Shown: piece by piece, positions 8,118-17,695 of the stretch
How positions within the stretch are numbered: the stretch's first letter is position 1
How the letters are laid out: each line of letters opens with the position of its first letter
Source: an uncultured Chlorobiaceae bacterium
GTDB lineage: Bacteria > Bacteroidota > Chlorobiia > Chlorobiales > Chlorobiaceae
Length of the DNA: 64,000 nt
Assembly: GCA_903882665.1 (NCBI GenBank)
Contig: CAIRXW010000008.1
Span: 62,001-126,000, forward strand
Direction of reading: 5' to 3'
Notes under the pieces: model-generated
The model's database searches: none
Seen by the model: only the letters and a program-made list of their open reading frames with translations
Told to the model about the DNA's origin: nothing
Made by a program: the position numbers and the translations under genes

Positions 8118-9564
8118 GCTCCCCAATACCCCCAGGCATCTCCATCCCCGCGACTCGTTGTTCAATTTCATGCTTCAGCTCGCTGGCCAGCGCTTCAGCC
8201 CGCTCTTTTGAGGGTGCCTCAGCATAGATCCTCACAATTGGTTCCGTATTGGAGGGGCGCAGATGCACCCAACTGTCGGTAAAATCAAGTTTCAGTCCGT
8301 CAAGCCGGTTTGCTTCAGCGCTGTGGTAGTGGCCAGCAATGTCGGTCAGTAGTTTTTCAAGTTTGGCCCGGCTTGTTGAGCCAAGTTCAATTTTCTGTTT
8401 CGACATAGAGTAGTCAGGAAAGTTGCGGCGGAACATCGAGAGCGAGCCGCCCCTGTTTTCACTGCGCCAGAGGGTGAAAGCCTGGACGATAAGCGCGATA
8501 CCGACCAGAGCGTCGCGGCCGTAGTGCAGTTCAGGAAGAATGATCCCTCCATTGCCTTCGCCGCCGATGACGGCACCGACTTCCTTCATCATTTCGCTGA
8601 CGTTGGCTTCACCTATTTTTGCGCTGTAACAGGCCACGTCGTGTTTTGTTGCGATATCGCGCAAGGCACGGCTGCTTGAGAGATTGTTGACTACAGGCCC
8701 GCGAAGGTGTTTCAGGTAAAAATCAGCGCAGGCGACCAGCGTGTACTCCTCTCCAAAGAGTGAGCCATCTTCACAGAGCAGGGCGAGGCGGTCAACATCA
8801 GGATCAACGATCAGGGCAAAATCGCAGACACTCTTTTTGAGTGCCGCAATGGTGGTGGAAAGATTTTCTTCGATCGGTTCGGGGTTCCTCGGAAAGATGC
8901 CGCTGCCGCCACAGCCAACTTCGACAATATCTTTGATACCAAGTTCCCGACAGAGTTCGGGAATAATTGAGGAGCCCGCCCCTTCGACGCAGTCAACAAG
9001 CACCCGGAATTGCTCTTTTGCGATGGCAGCGGTATCAATGCAGGGGAGCTCAAGCACCTTTTTGATATGCAGGGCGTCATAGCGTTCATTGCCCGAGAGC
9101 GAGCCGATCGTGTTCCAGTGAGCCGTTACAAAGAGCTCCTGGTCAGCAATGGCGAGCAGCTCATCAACATCGGCAGCATTCAGAAACTCGCCCTGGTGGT
9201 TGAGCATTTTCAGCGCATTCCATGCGACAGGGTTGTGTGAGGCCGTAATGATCAGTCCGCCGTCGGCATGTTCGGCTGGAACGGCAATTTCAACGGTTGG
9301 TGTTGTGGCAATACCAAGATCAACAACATCGCATCCGCACAGCAGCAAGGTGTTGCTGACAAGGTCGCTGATGGCATTGCCTGTTGGCCGGGTATCGCGG
9401 CCTATGACGATCTTTGGCCGCTGCTCGCTCTTGCTCCCCGCACGCATCTCTCTCTGGCGAAACATCAGGGAGGCAAATGCCATGGCAAATGCCGTAAGAT
9501 TTTTTGGGGTCAGGCTTTCGCCGACAATTCCCCTTATCCCTGAAACGCTGATCATCAGATTCAT
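8110..9564 (-). CDS. glmM: Phosphoglucosamine mutase-like phosphohexomutase
   Basis: 484 residues of the alpha-D-phosphohexomutase family, which moves phosphate between C1 and C6 of hexoses; GlmM makes glucosamine-1-phosphate for UDP-GlcNAc. All four family loops are present: the phosphoserine loop [13 protein letters not shown], the metal loop DPDVDRLA, the sugar loop GEGNGG and the phosphate-binding [14 protein letters not shown]. The ATG at 9564 is chosen because GGAG lies five bases upstream; a TTG 12 codons earlier is less likely. It forms an overlapping pair with the ABC exporter. The exact substrate (GlcN, Man or Glc) is inferred; a second family member lies at 28980-30362. Confidence 0.8.
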   Translation of the reverse strand: MNLMISVSGIRGIVGESLTPKNLTAFAMAFASLMFRQREMRAGSKSEQRPKIVIGRDTRPTGNAISDLVSNTLLLCGCDVVDLGIATTPTVEIAVPAEHADGGLIITASHNPVAWNALKMLNHQGEFLNAADVDELLAIADQELFVTAHWNTIGSLSGNERYDALHIKKVLELPCIDTAAIAKEQFRVLVDCVEGAGSSIIPELCRELGIKDIVEVGCGGSGIFPRNPEPIEENLSTTIAALKKSVCDFALIVDPDVDRLALLCEDGSLFGEEYTLVACADFYLKHLRGPVVNNLSSSRALRDIATKHDVACYSAKIGEANVSEMMKEVGAVIGGEGNGGIILPELHYGRDALVGIALIVQAFTLWRSENRGGSLSMFRRNFPDYSMSKQKIELGSTSRAKLEKLLTDIAGHYHSAEANRLDGLKLDFTDSWVHLRPSNTEPIVRIYAEAPSKERAEALASELKHEIEQRVAGMEMPGGIGEHE

Positions 9565-9701
9565 AAAAGCTCCATCACGGTGGTTAAAATTTTTGCCCAA
9601 TATAAGAAAAAGGGTGTTGAGTTTCGAGTGCAGGGCGAAAAGGCTGCGGAAGGGTGGCTCCCCCTCTCCGTCTCTCTTCCAGCACGTGCAAGAAAATTCT
9701 T

Positions 9702-9728
9702 TTGAATGTTGCTTGTTTCTTCTATATT
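9702..9728 (+). promoter_or_regulatory. Putative promoter of rpsT
   Basis: TTGAAT at 9702-9707, 15 bases, then TATATT at 9723-9728, within CTATATTATATGCC. The same CTATATT...TGCC arrangement recurs before the mS38-like gene and the tRNA-Phe gene. By-eye call. Confidence 0.4.
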
Positions 9729-9775
9729 ATATGCCTTTTGTTATTCAACAATATATTATCCTAACAGCACCTTAT

Positions 9776-10051
9776 ATGCCTTTACACAAATCGGCTGAAA
9801 AAAGATTGCGGCAGTCAGAAAAAAGAAATGCCAGGAACAGAGCAAGAAAAAAAGAGATGAAGGTTCTTGTCAAAACCATGCAGAAACTTATTGATACCAG
9901 TGCTGACAAGGCAGTGGTCGAAGTAGCCTATCGCTCAGCAGTCCAGAAAATTGATCGTCTCGGGGTAAAGAACTATATTCACGCCAATAAGGCATCCCGT
10001 AAAAAATCACAGTTGACGCGTCTTTTGAACAGTTACGTGAAGGCCGACTGA
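9776..10051 (+). CDS. rpsT: 30S ribosomal protein S20 (bS20)
   Basis: 91 residues, rich in Lys and Arg, starting [18 protein letters not shown] with the typical helical body (VDxAxxKGVIHxNxAxRKKSRL-like [20 protein letters not shown]). It binds 16S rRNA in the body of the small subunit. The length fits the family. A longer frame extends upstream to 9149, but that is antisense to the glmM-like gene; the S20 family start is the ATG at 9776. No strong Shine-Dalgarno is seen. Confidence 0.95.
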   Translation: MPLHKSAEKRLRQSEKRNARNRARKKEMKVLVKTMQKLIDTSADKAVVEVAYRSAVQKIDRLGVKNYIHANKASRKKSQLTRLLNSYVKAD

Positions 10052-10172
10052 TCTTCCGGAATTTTTTCCGGCACAGTCTGGAGTAATCTTCATTGTCATG
10101 ACATCCGGCTCCGAAAAGCTGCCGAGAGCGAACTCTCAAAGCCTTTCAGGCCGGGTTTCCATACCCTCTTTC

Positions 10173-10775
10173 ATGTTTGCATATTTTCGCGGCAAGCTTG
10201 CTTCGCTCTTGCCAGAAGAGGTGGTTATCGAGGTTTCCGGTGTTGCTTACCAACTGCTGATTTCCGCCACTACACATCGTCAGTTGCCCGAGCAGGGCAG
10301 TGAAGTCCTTCTTTTTGCACATCTTGTTGTCAGGGAAGATCTCCTGCAGCTTTATGGCTTTTCTAGAGAAGAGGAGCGCCAACTCTTCCGGCTGCTCTTA
10401 CTCACTTCGGGGGTTGGGCCCAAGCTTGCCCTTGCCCTTCTTTCAGGGCTTCAGGTTCAGGATATTCACGAAGCCATTCTGGCCAATGCCCCTGAACGGC
10501 TGTACGGTATCACCGGTGTCGGGAAGAAAACAGCGGCAAGGATTATTCTTGAGTTGCGTGATAAAATCCTGAAACTTTCACCGGTTTCCGCCATTGCCTC
10601 TCCAGCCCGGCTTTCGTCGAGCCGGTTGCAGGACGATGCCGTCAATGCCCTTGTAACTCTCGGGTTTTCGAGAATCACTGCTCAAAAGGCGGTTGTGGCC
10701 ATTGTGGAGCAAACACCACAACTTACGGTCGAAGAGGTCATCAAGGCCGCTCTTCTCTCAATTCATAACAGTTAG
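10173..10775 (+). CDS. ruvA: Holliday junction DNA helicase subunit RuvA
   Basis: 200 residues starting [12 protein letters not shown], the usual RuvA N-terminal OB-fold start. Central helix-hairpin-helix motifs are [13 protein letters not shown] and [16 protein letters not shown], and a C-terminal domain III ([16 protein letters not shown]) contacts RuvB. RuvA binds four-way junctions as a tetramer and loads RuvB for branch migration. The upstream ATG at 10098 would add 25 residues without family similarity. folC follows after nine bases, so the two may be co-transcribed. Confidence 0.95.
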   Translation: MFAYFRGKLASLLPEEVVIEVSGVAYQLLISATTHRQLPEQGSEVLLFAHLVVREDLLQLYGFSREEERQLFRLLLLTSGVGPKLALALLSGLQVQDIHEAILANAPERLYGITGVGKKTAARIILELRDKILKLSPVSAIASPARLSSSRLQDDAVNALVTLGFSRITAQKAVVAIVEQTPQLTVEEVIKAALLSIHNS

Positions 10776-10784
10776 CAGATAACG

Positions 10785-12053
10785 GTGACCTACCAGGAAG
10801 CACTTGATTTTCTTTATCCGTTGCACCGATTTGGTATAAAACCGGGTCTCGACCGTGTTCGTTCACTGCTTGACCTTCATGGGTCGCCGCAGAAGCGGTT
10901 GGGGGTGGTTGTTCATATTGCCGGCACCAATGGAAAGGGGAGCGTTGCGGCGGCGCTGGCCTCCATATTTCAGGCATCAGGCAAAAAGTGTGCGCTTTAT
11001 ACTTCGCCTCATCTGGTTGATTTTACCGAGAGGATCCGTATCAACGGTCGCCAGATTTCCAGGGAGCGTGTCGCTCACTACTGTTCATGTTTCAGTGAAG
11101 CGGTGATTGCCAGCAAGGCTACATTTTTTGAGGCAACAACAGCCATTGCATTTGCCTGGTTTGCCGATGAAGGTGTTGAGGTCTCCATCATCGAGACCGG
11201 TATGGGTGGACGGCTCGATGCAACCAATGTTGTGGATTCCGATTATGCGGTGATTACTTCGATCGGTCTCGATCATACCGACTGGCTGGGCGAAACTCTT
11301 GCCTTGATTGCCGCCGAAAAAGCCGCCATTATCAAAAACGGGAGCAAGGTTTTTTCTGCGGTCTCTCAGCCTGAAGCGTTTCGTACAATAGAGCAGATGG
11401 CGGAAGAGTGCAATGCTCCACTCTTTGTTGCCGGAAAAGATTCGGCATGCAGAGTTATTTCAGTTGAACCGGGAATGGTTGAGCTTGAGCTCACAACAGC
11501 TTTTCGTCATTATCCAAGCCTGAAGGCACCTCTGACCGGATCGTTTCACGCATCCAATATCTCTTTGGCTGTCATGGTTGCCGAAAATGCCGGGATTGCT
11601 CCCGAGCATATCACTTCGGGCCTTGAAGGGTTATTACAGACTGGATATCGCGCAAGGCTTGAGCTGATCGGAAAACATCCAGCACTCTTTCTTGATGTTT
11701 CACACAATCCCGACGGTATGCGCGTAACGGTCAGTGCGCTCTGTTCATTCCGGCATAACTACCGCCGGGTGCATGTTCTTCTTGGTCTTGCTTCAGACAA
11801 GGATGCGAGGGCGATTATCCGCGAGCTTCTTCGCCTCGACTGCACGTTTGTTCTGGTCAATATACCTTCAGAACGGAGCGTTCCGGCCGAAACACTCTGC
11901 TCCCTGTGCCGGGAAGAGGGAGGGGAGGCAACCGTGTGTACGACCGGCAAAGAGGGGCTCGCGCATCTGCTTGCACAAGCAACTGATGATGACATGATTC
12001 TGGTTACAGGCTCATTTTATCTTGCTGGTGATCTTCTTGCAGCCGGTCTATGA
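10785..12053 (+). CDS. folC: Folylpolyglutamate synthase / dihydrofolate synthase
   Basis: 422 residues of the Mur-ligase-like FolC family, which adds Glu to dihydropteroate and to folates using ATP. Motifs: P-loop IAGTNGKGSVAAALA, ALYTSPHLVDFTERIRING (substrate loop), ETGMGGRLDATNVV, TSIGLDHTDWLG with the metal-binding His, and DVSHNPDGM in the C-terminal domain. The start is a GTG at 10785; no ATG fits the family start. It lies nine bases after ruvA. Confidence 0.93.
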   Translation: MTYQEALDFLYPLHRFGIKPGLDRVRSLLDLHGSPQKRLGVVVHIAGTNGKGSVAAALASIFQASGKKCALYTSPHLVDFTERIRINGRQISRERVAHYCSCFSEAVIASKATFFEATTAIAFAWFADEGVEVSIIETGMGGRLDATNVVDSDYAVITSIGLDHTDWLGETLALIAAEKAAIIKNGSKVFSAVSQPEAFRTIEQMAEECNAPLFVAGKDSACRVISVEPGMVELELTTAFRHYPSLKAPLTGSFHASNISLAVMVAENAGIAPEHITSGLEGLLQTGYRARLELIGKHPALFLDVSHNPDGMRVTVSALCSFRHNYRRVHVLLGLASDKDARAIIRELLRLDCTFVLVNIPSERSVPAETLCSLCREEGGEATVCTTGKEGLAHLLAQATDDDMILVTGSFYLAGDLLAAGL

Positions 12054-12378
12054 TGCATGTCTGAAGGTGAAGAGCGCTTTTTATATTGATTTTTTTTATA
12101 TTTTACCAAAGCTACTGAAATTCTTCGTTTATGAATAAGGGACATTTCGTTCCATAATTCCTTGCTGTGCTTATCCCTTTTTCAGGTATAGAGAGTCTTC
12201 CCCTGTCATTTTCTTCTCTCCTGCTTTCACATGGTAGATGATGAAGCCTTTACAGATAATTCCCGGGTTATGAGTCGTGGCATAGGCCATACAGGCGGGA
12301 TGCTCCCTTGCCGGGATCAAGTTTTTTTCCCCTTTTTGCTGTTGCTTTTTTATATAACAAGCGTTGAACACAATCAAA
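12054..12378. other. Intergenic leader between folC and rho
   Basis: About 325 bases. T-rich tracts at 12080-12115 and near 12330-12355 are visible. rho genes often have long regulated leaders, so much of this may be the rho 5' UTR (inference). A 39-codon minus-strand frame (12290 to 12171) has no motif or ribosome binding site and is not called. Confidence 0.4.
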
Positions 12379-13668
12379 ATGTCGAACAATCCGGTTTTTA
12401 AAGGTCTGGACATTAATATGCTCCAGAAAAAAAAGGTTTCTGAACTGCACGTCCTGGCCAAAGAGCTTGGCGTCATGGCTGCCGGTCTGCGCAAGGAGGA
12501 GCTGATTTTCAAGATTATTGAGGCGCAGTCACAGAAGAATACCGATTCTGAGAGTGGTAATGTGATGGTCAACACCGGTGTTCTGCAGGTCATCCCGGAA
12601 GGGTACGGCTTTTTGCGCTCAGCCAACTACAATTACCTCTCCTCTCCTGACGATATTTATGTCTCCCCGTCCCAGATCAAGCGCTTCAACATGCGTACCG
12701 GTGATACCGTTTCCGGACAGGTCAGGGCACCCAAAGAGGGTGAACGTTTTTTTGCCCTGCTGAAGATCAATACGATTGATGGCAACGATCCCGAAATCAC
12801 ACGAGAAAGGCCCTATTTTGAAAACCTGACTCCTCTATTTCCGCGTGAACGCCTCAAGCTTGAGACCAAGCAGTCGGAAGCATGTGGTCGCATCATGGAT
12901 ATCTTTACCCCTATTGGCAAAGGGCAGAGAGGCTTGATTGTGGCGCAGCCGAAAACAGGCAAAACCATGCTGCTGCAGATGATTGCCAACGCCATCATCA
13001 AAAATCATCCGGAGGTCTACCTCATTGTATTGCTCATCGATGAGCGCCCTGAAGAGGTAACCGACATGGCCCGGAGCGTACCGGCAGAAGTGGTGAGTTC
13101 CACCTTTGATGAGGATCCGGAACGTCACGTTCTGGTGGCCGACATGGTGCTCGAAAAGGCCAAACGGCTTGTGGAGGTTGGTCGTGATGTGGTGGTGCTG
13201 CTTGATTCCATTACCCGGCTTGCAAGGGCCCACAATACCATCATTCCCCATTCCGGCAAAATCCTTTCGGGCGGTATTGATGCCAATGCTCTCACCAAAC
13301 CGAAACGGTTTTTTGGAGCGGCCCGAAATATTGAAGAGGGCGGTAGTCTGACCATTATTGCTACTGCGCTGATTGATACCGGATCACGCATGGATGACGT
13401 TATTTTCGAAGAGTTCAAGGGCACAGGCAACATGGAACTTCTGCTCGATCGCCGTCTCTCAGAGCGCCGCATCTTTCCCTCCATTGATATTCTCCGCTCA
13501 AGCACCCGTAAGGAAGAGCTGCTCTTTACACAGGAAGAGCTCTCCCGGACATGGCTGCTCAGAAAGTACCTTGCCGACAAGAATCCTATCGAGTGCATGG
13601 AGTTCATGCGTGAAAAAATGATGGACACCAAAGACAACAAGGATTTTTTCAAATACATGAATGCCTGA
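12379..13668 (+). CDS. rho: Transcription termination factor Rho
   Basis: 429 residues. The N-terminal helical RNA-binding part ([13 protein letters not shown]) and cold-shock-like primary RNA site (GYGFLRS, then [13 protein letters not shown]) are followed by the RecA-type ATPase: Walker [23 protein letters not shown], Walker [16 protein letters not shown]-loop [20 protein letters not shown] and arginine finger [19 protein letters not shown]. Rho is a hexameric RNA translocase that ends transcription. The ATG at 12379 (MSNNPVFKG) is chosen over a TTG five codons upstream. Confidence 0.96.
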   Translation: MSNNPVFKGLDINMLQKKKVSELHVLAKELGVMAAGLRKEELIFKIIEAQSQKNTDSESGNVMVNTGVLQVIPEGYGFLRSANYNYLSSPDDIYVSPSQIKRFNMRTGDTVSGQVRAPKEGERFFALLKINTIDGNDPEITRERPYFENLTPLFPRERLKLETKQSEACGRIMDIFTPIGKGQRGLIVAQPKTGKTMLLQMIANAIIKNHPEVYLIVLLIDERPEEVTDMARSVPAEVVSSTFDEDPERHVLVADMVLEKAKRLVEVGRDVVVLLDSITRLARAHNTIIPHSGKILSGGIDANALTKPKRFFGAARNIEEGGSLTIIATALIDTGSRMDDVIFEEFKGTGNMELLLDRRLSERRIFPSIDILRSSTRKEELLFTQEELSRTWLLRKYLADKNPIECMEFMREKMMDTKDNKDFFKYMNA

Positions 13669-13802
13669 CAAATTCTGTTGGAGTGGTAACCAGGGAGTTT
13701 CTGTGCCTTGCAAACGTGAGGCAGCTCAAGGTGAAACAGCCGCATAGCCTGTGGCAGGACGATGAAAAAAACACCTTTGTTTGAAAGAGTGTGAATAAAT
13801 GT

Positions 13803-13830
13803 TTGCACCTTAGAAAAAAGTTTCTATATT
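13803..13830 (+). promoter_or_regulatory. Putative promoter of the mS38-like gene
   Basis: TTGCAC at 13803-13808, 16 bases, then TATATT at 13825-13830, in the context CTATATTATCTGCC, nearly identical to the rpsT upstream box. It lies 36 bases before the start codon. By-eye call. Confidence 0.4.
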
Positions 13831-13866
13831 ATCTGCCTTTAAAACAAGAGGAAAGACACTTACTAT

Positions 13867-13974
13867 ATGCCCTGCGGAAAAAAGAGAAAACGTCATAAAA
13901 TGGCGGTACACAAGCGCAAAAAGATGCGCCGTAAGAACCGGCACAAGAAGCGCCAGAGATACCAGAATAAGTAA
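13867..13974 (+). CDS. mS38/AURKAIP1-COX24 domain mini-protein
   Basis: A 35-residue, extremely basic protein: MPCGKKRKRHKMAVHKRKKM, then RRKNRHKKRQRYQNK. The KRKRHKM..HKRKKR.RKNRHKK pattern matches the AURKAIP1/COX24 (mS38-like) family, also found as tiny proteins in Bacteroidetes/Chlorobi; the mitochondrial homologue is a small-subunit ribosomal protein. A ribosomal role is therefore inferred. AGAGGAAAG about 12 bases upstream is a plausible ribosome binding site. It sits between rho and the tRNA-Lys/tRNA-Leu pair, in line with a translation role. Confidence 0.85.
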   Translation: MPCGKKRKRHKMAVHKRKKMRRKNRHKKRQRYQNK

Positions 13975-14006
13975 GTTCCGGTACTCCAGTACCTTTATTA
14001 CAGGTT

Positions 14007-14079
14007 GAGAATATAGCTCAGTCGGTAGAGCATCTGCCTTTTAAGCAGAGGGTCGAAGGTTCGAGTCCTTCTATTCTCA
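14007..14079 (+). tRNA. tRNA-Lys (anticodon TTT)
   Basis: Acceptor arm GAGAATA pairs with TATTCTC, discriminator A. The D-arm GCTCAGTCGGTAGAGC, anticodon stem-loop CTGCCTTTTAAGCAG and T-loop GGTTCGAGTCC all fold normally. The CCA end is not fully encoded (ACCG follows). Confidence 0.97.
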
Positions 14080-14112
14080 CCGAATGTTTTTTTGCATTCA
14101 GGAGTACAACAA

Positions 14113-14194
14113 GCCCGAGTGGTGAAATTGGTAGACACACTATCTTGAGGGGGTAGCGCCGAAAGGTGTAGGAGTTCGAATCTCCTCTCGGGCA
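14113..14194 (+). tRNA. tRNA-Leu (anticodon GAG)
   Basis: Acceptor GCCCGAG pairs with CTCGGGC, discriminator A. The anticodon loop is CTTGAGG; a long variable arm (GGTAGCGCCGAAAGGTGT region) and T-loop GAGTTCGAATCTC fit class II tRNA-Leu. It lies 33 bases after tRNA-Lys, probably co-transcribed. Confidence 0.97.
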
Positions 14195-14206
14195 CTTGTT
14201 TGTTCC

Positions 14207-14234
14207 AGAAAAGCCGCTTCCAAGCGGCTTTTCT
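14207..14234 (+). terminator. Terminator after the tRNA-Lys/tRNA-Leu pair
   Basis: AGAAAAGCCGCT and AGCGGCTTTTCT form a 12-bp stem with a four-base loop, with T's inside the 3' arm. It is placed right after the tRNA-Leu gene. Confidence 0.75.
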
Positions 14235-14327
14235 GATTGTGCGGAGTTTTTCGACGAAGACAATGGCTGTTCACCCAAAAAGCGATGTCAGAAATCAGCT
14301 TTTTTTTCCATCAGGAGAGGACTTACT

Positions 14328-15074
14328 ATGCAGATTGCCGTCTGCCTCTGTCAGGTACCCGATACCTCATCAGTAATCAGTTTTGTTGAGGGAGTCATTG
14401 ATTTCTCAAGAGTCAACGAGATGATGAATCCTTACGACGAGTATGCCCTTGAAGAGGCGGTGCGCCTCAAGGAGCGGTTTGAGGGGAGCGTTGTCACCCT
14501 TTTCTGCGTTGCTCCCCCTTCGGCCAGAGAGATGCTGCGCAAAGCTCTTGCCATGGGCGGAGATCGTGCTCTTCTGATCAGCACCACAGAGCGTCCAGAC
14601 CCCTTTCAGACCGCTCTTCTTCTCTGCCGTGCCGTTGCCGCTTTTTATGGGGGGGTTCTCCCTGACCTTGTTTTCTGCGGCAAGCACTCGACCGATTTTC
14701 AAAGCGCCCAGGTTCCCCTGATGCTCGCTGAACTGCTTGGCATTGAATCGGTCAGCGCCATTATCAAGCTGGAGGCCTCCGCAGACTCTATCCAGGTCGA
14801 ACGCGAAATTGAAGGGGGTATAGAGTCCCTTGAAGTGCACTATCCAGCCCTTTTCAGCGTTGAAAAAGGGTTAAATGCGCCGCGGAAAACCACCATCAAG
14901 GCGGTCATGGAGGCGCGGAAAAAAACGATTGATCTTTTACCGCTCACCATCAGCGAAAGCCCTTATGTCACCATCACCAGCATAAAGCCCCTCGTCAGAG
15001 AAAAAAAATGCCGCTTTGTGCAAGACCCGAAAGAGTTGGTCAGGCTGCTCCTGAATGACGGGGCTCTTTTTTGA
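14328..15074 (+). CDS. etfB: Electron transfer flavoprotein beta subunit
   Basis: 248 residues starting MQIAVCLCQVPDTSS, with the ETF-beta signature MNPYDEYALEEAVRLKE near residues 34-50, the DVVTLFC-like strand and the AMGGDRALLI loop that binds AMP. ETF-beta dimerises with ETF-alpha to carry electrons between acyl-CoA or other dehydrogenases and a quinone or ferredoxin acceptor. AGGAGAGG lies about eight bases before the ATG. The etfA gene follows after about 60 bases, forming an operon. No ETF:quinone oxidoreductase or acyl-CoA dehydrogenase is adjacent, so the partner is unknown. Confidence 0.9.
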   Translation: MQIAVCLCQVPDTSSVISFVEGVIDFSRVNEMMNPYDEYALEEAVRLKERFEGSVVTLFCVAPPSAREMLRKALAMGGDRALLISTTERPDPFQTALLLCRAVAAFYGGVLPDLVFCGKHSTDFQSAQVPLMLAELLGIESVSAIIKLEASADSIQVEREIEGGIESLEVHYPALFSVEKGLNAPRKTTIKAVMEARKKTIDLLPLTISESPYVTITSIKPLVREKKCRFVQDPKELVRLLLNDGALF

Positions 15075-15133
15075 ACCGATCTCTGAACCGGTACACTGAA
15101 CCAACCTGAAAAATGAGTAGTCAAGAGCGCACG

Positions 15134-16117
15134 ATGAAAACAGTTCTGGTTTTTCTGGAACAGAGGGAAGGCGTTATAAAACAGGCCTCCATCGACACAT
15201 GGAACCACGTGCAGGAGCTTGTCGCCTTACGTCCGGGCGTTGCCGTTTCGGGTATCCTTGCTGGACCGGCCAGGACTCTGCAACTTGAAGGTCTGCTTGC
15301 CGGAACGGGGGTTATTTTTCATGCCAATGAAGAGGCTTTCAGGCTCTACAATCCCAGGCGTTACGCAAGGCTTGTTGCTGAAACCATGAGGAGGGAAGGT
15401 GCAACGAGCCTCTTTTTTGCTGACACGGCACTCAGCCGCGATCTTGCGCCCCGGCTTTCGGTGCGTCTCCAGGCGTCACTCCTCTCAGGTACTCCCTTTG
15501 ATAAAGGCAAGGTTGATGATAGTGGTTGCGCTCGATTGGTCTATTCCGGTGCTGCCATAGCGTCCTTTGCTTCGGAGCGTGCCCTGAATATTTTTATTGC
15601 CACTTCACGTCAAACCAGCTTCACCACCACGTTCGGAGCGCAGATAAGCGTTGTTGTTCTTGAGCCCTCCATGGTCACCGATGATGATCTTTTTCCGATG
15701 GTTAGCAGCATTACCATGCACAAAGGGATGCGGGATGTTGCCGAAGCAACCATTATTGTTGCCGGAGGAAGGGGTATGGGCAGTTCCGGGGGATTTTGTC
15801 TGCTCGAAGAGCTTGCCCTGCTTCTTGGTGGAGCTGTGGGGGCAAGCCGTCCTGTGGTTGATGAAGGGTGGCGGCCCCATGCTGAACAGATTGGCCAGAC
15901 CGGCAAAACTGTGGCCCCGGTACTCTACCTGGCCTGCGCTATATCGGGCGCCCCACAGCATCTTGCAGCCATAGGCTCTGCTGGCACGGTGGTTGCCATC
16001 AACCGCGACCCGCATGCCCCGATTTTCGATGTTGCCGATTACGGTATTGTCGGAGATGTGCACCTTGTGCTGCCAAAACTGATTGAAGAGCTGCAGGATT
16101 TTTTGCAGAAGAGATGA
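15134..16117 (+). CDS. etfA: Electron transfer flavoprotein alpha subunit
   Basis: 327 residues from the ATG at 15134 (MKTVLVFLEQREG), preceded by AAGAG; an ATG at 15113 would add seven residues. The C-terminal FAD-binding domain is clear: VAGGRGMGSS, GASRPVVDEGW, QIGQTGKTVAP, then YLACAISGAPQHLAAIGSA and VAINRDPHAPIFDVADYGIVGD. It partners EtfB just upstream. Confidence 0.92.
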   Translation: MKTVLVFLEQREGVIKQASIDTWNHVQELVALRPGVAVSGILAGPARTLQLEGLLAGTGVIFHANEEAFRLYNPRRYARLVAETMRREGATSLFFADTALSRDLAPRLSVRLQASLLSGTPFDKGKVDDSGCARLVYSGAAIASFASERALNIFIATSRQTSFTTTFGAQISVVVLEPSMVTDDDLFPMVSSITMHKGMRDVAEATIIVAGGRGMGSSGGFCLLEELALLLGGAVGASRPVVDEGWRPHAEQIGQTGKTVAPVLYLACAISGAPQHLAAIGSAGTVVAINRDPHAPIFDVADYGIVGDVHLVLPKLIEELQDFLQKR

Positions 16118-16202
16118 TTAACTGTACTTTAGTGTTAAGAGAGCGGAGGGGGGTAGCTGATATTATTACTCCGCAGTAACGTTAATCTTTTTTGTTGAAC
16201 CC

Positions 16203-16796
16203 ATGCGAAAACTTCAGGTAGATATTCTCGGACTCTCAACAAGCCCCCATACCAACGGAGCCTATGCCCTTATTCTTTACGAGCTTGAGGGAAAACGCAA
16301 ACTCCCGATCATCATTGGCGGCTTCGAGGCACAGGCTATTGCTCTTAAACTTGAAAATATCAAGCCTCCGCGCCCCTTCACCCACGACCTTTTCAAGAAT
16401 ATTGCTGATGCCTTTCATCTGCATGTCAATGAAATCATCATCGATGAACTGCACAATGAGACCTTTTATGCCAAGGTGGTCTGTGAGGTGAACGGAGAGG
16501 TGCATGAAATTGATGCACGTCCCAGCGACGCCATCGCCATTGCTGTCCGTTTCAATGCACCTCTCTTCGTGACCGAAGAGATCATGAATGAGGCGGGGAT
16601 CAAGGAGGAGCAGAAAGAGGAGGGCGAGGATGATGATGTGCCCCTCGAACCCGAAGAGATGACCCCCAGCCGGCTTCGTACCGAAGCAGTGCTTGAGGAG
16701 TTGCAGTCGGAGCTGAATGATGCCATAAACAATGAAAACTACGAAGAGGCCGCCAGACTTCGTGACGAAATATCACGATTGAAAAGTAGTTCGTGA
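16203..16796 (+). CDS. DUF151 bifunctional-nuclease family protein with UVR motif
   Basis: 197 residues. Residues 1-135 are the DUF151 (BFN_dom) fold: LDILGLS-like start, LPIIIGGFEAQAIAL, RPFTHDLFKNI and DARPSDAIAIAVRFNAPLFV. An acidic linker (KEEQKEEGEDDDVPLEPEE) leads to a C-terminal UvrB/UvrC-type helix pair (LQSELNDAINNENYEEAARL, then RDEISRLK). Plant homologues were reported to have RNase and DNase activity, but the bacterial role is not settled; the UVR motif suggests a protein partner. A hairpin follows the stop codon directly. Confidence 0.88.
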   Translation: MRKLQVDILGLSTSPHTNGAYALILYELEGKRKLPIIIGGFEAQAIALKLENIKPPRPFTHDLFKNIADAFHLHVNEIIIDELHNETFYAKVVCEVNGEVHEIDARPSDAIAIAVRFNAPLFVTEEIMNEAGIKEEQKEEGEDDDVPLEPEEMTPSRLRTEAVLEELQSELNDAINNENYEEAARLRDEISRLKSSS

Positions 16797-16800
16797 AAAA

Positions 16801-16831
16801 CAAAGAGCCCCGCGCAACGCAGGGCTCTTTG
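16801..16831 (-). terminator. Terminator between converging genes
   Basis: CAAAGAGCCC and GGGCTCTTTG form a 10-bp stem. On the minus strand it is followed by TTTTTC, so it best serves the outer membrane protein gene at 16868-17590; it may also stop transcripts from the plus strand. Confidence 0.75.
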
Positions 16832-16867
16832 TGGTCTCGGCAATAACAGAGAAAGCGTACCTTTCTG

Positions 16868-17590
16868 CTATAAGTCAACTCGCAGACCAAGCAGAACGCT
16901 GTGGCTGCAGACGCTTGTGTTCCGTCCTGGATCGCTCCAGATGGTGTCAAAATGGCCATTAGTGTTTATGTCAAGATAGGTCTCTGAGGGACCAGTAAAA
17001 GTGAAATTTGTTGTTGCAAAGTAGCGATACCTTGCATCAAGCTTGACCCCTTTGGAGAGAGGAATGGCGATGCCTGCTCCAATCTGGTAGGCAAATGTTG
17101 TCGCATGACTCTTGTAGTTCAGGGCTCTCGACGTCGTAATTGGCCCATTTGTTCCGGGATAAACACCAGAATATTCATCAACGTTATAATCACCCTCAAA
17201 AGTCACCTGTGCGACGCCGACGCCAGCCATACCATAGATCTCCGCATCACCGCCCAGAGGAATATCGTAGAAACCATTAGCCATGAGAGAATAGACCGAC
17301 GCTTTTCCTGTTGTCATGTCTTTAAAGTCATTGCGCTGGTATCCGGCTTCAGCTTCAAGTCTTGTGTTGCCGTAGTCGCAACCGAGAGCAGCAACACCGG
17401 TAAATCCGGCATCAAAATGATTTGTCCAGACGCTCCTGCCGACTGTATAATCCGACGTATAGGTAACATCATTGTCATTTAACCACGAGTAACCAGCAAG
17501 CGCGCTGACATAGTGGTTGGCTGCCTGTGCCGGAGTACTTGCCATACCCGTGACGGCGAGGAATGCGAGAAGTGAAAGCGTTTTTTTCAT
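16868..17590 (-). CDS. Outer membrane beta-barrel protein (OmpA-like N-terminal barrel)
   Basis: 240 residues with a clear signal peptide (MKKTLSLLAFLAVTGMASTPAQA, cleavage after AQA at about residue 23). The rest alternates polar and hydrophobic residues in about eight strands (HYVSALAGYSWL, GVAALGCDYGNTRLEAEAGY, GGDAEIYGMAGVGVA, VKLDARYRYFATTNFTF) and ends HSVLLGLRVDL, a typical barrel C-terminus. There is no peptidoglycan-binding OmpA domain. GGGAG is well placed before the ATG. It resembles eight-stranded porin-like surface proteins; the exact function is unknown. Confidence 0.85.
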   Translation of the reverse strand: MKKTLSLLAFLAVTGMASTPAQAANHYVSALAGYSWLNDNDVTYTSDYTVGRSVWTNHFDAGFTGVAALGCDYGNTRLEAEAGYQRNDFKDMTTGKASVYSLMANGFYDIPLGGDAEIYGMAGVGVAQVTFEGDYNVDEYSGVYPGTNGPITTSRALNYKSHATTFAYQIGAGIAIPLSKGVKLDARYRYFATTNFTFTGPSETYLDINTNGHFDTIWSDPGRNTSVCSHSVLLGLRVDL

Positions 17591-17695
17591 GTTGTCTCCC
17601 TGCTGTTTTTTGTTTGCGTAAAGTCGCTGAAAAAACGTAGACGAAACTTGATTTTAACAAGTCACACAGTGAAAAATAAGCGATTTCTTTTTGTT

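Noticed and set aside
9149-9775. N-terminal extension of the rpsT frame
   Set aside because: Antisense to the glmM-like gene; S20 starts at 9776.
12171-12290. 39-codon minus-strand frame in the rho leader
   Set aside because: Reads smoothly but has no ribosome binding site, no family and lies opposite the expected rho 5' UTR.
12171-12626. 151-residue minus-strand frame over the start of rho
   Set aside because: Antisense to rho; its only open character follows from rho codon use.
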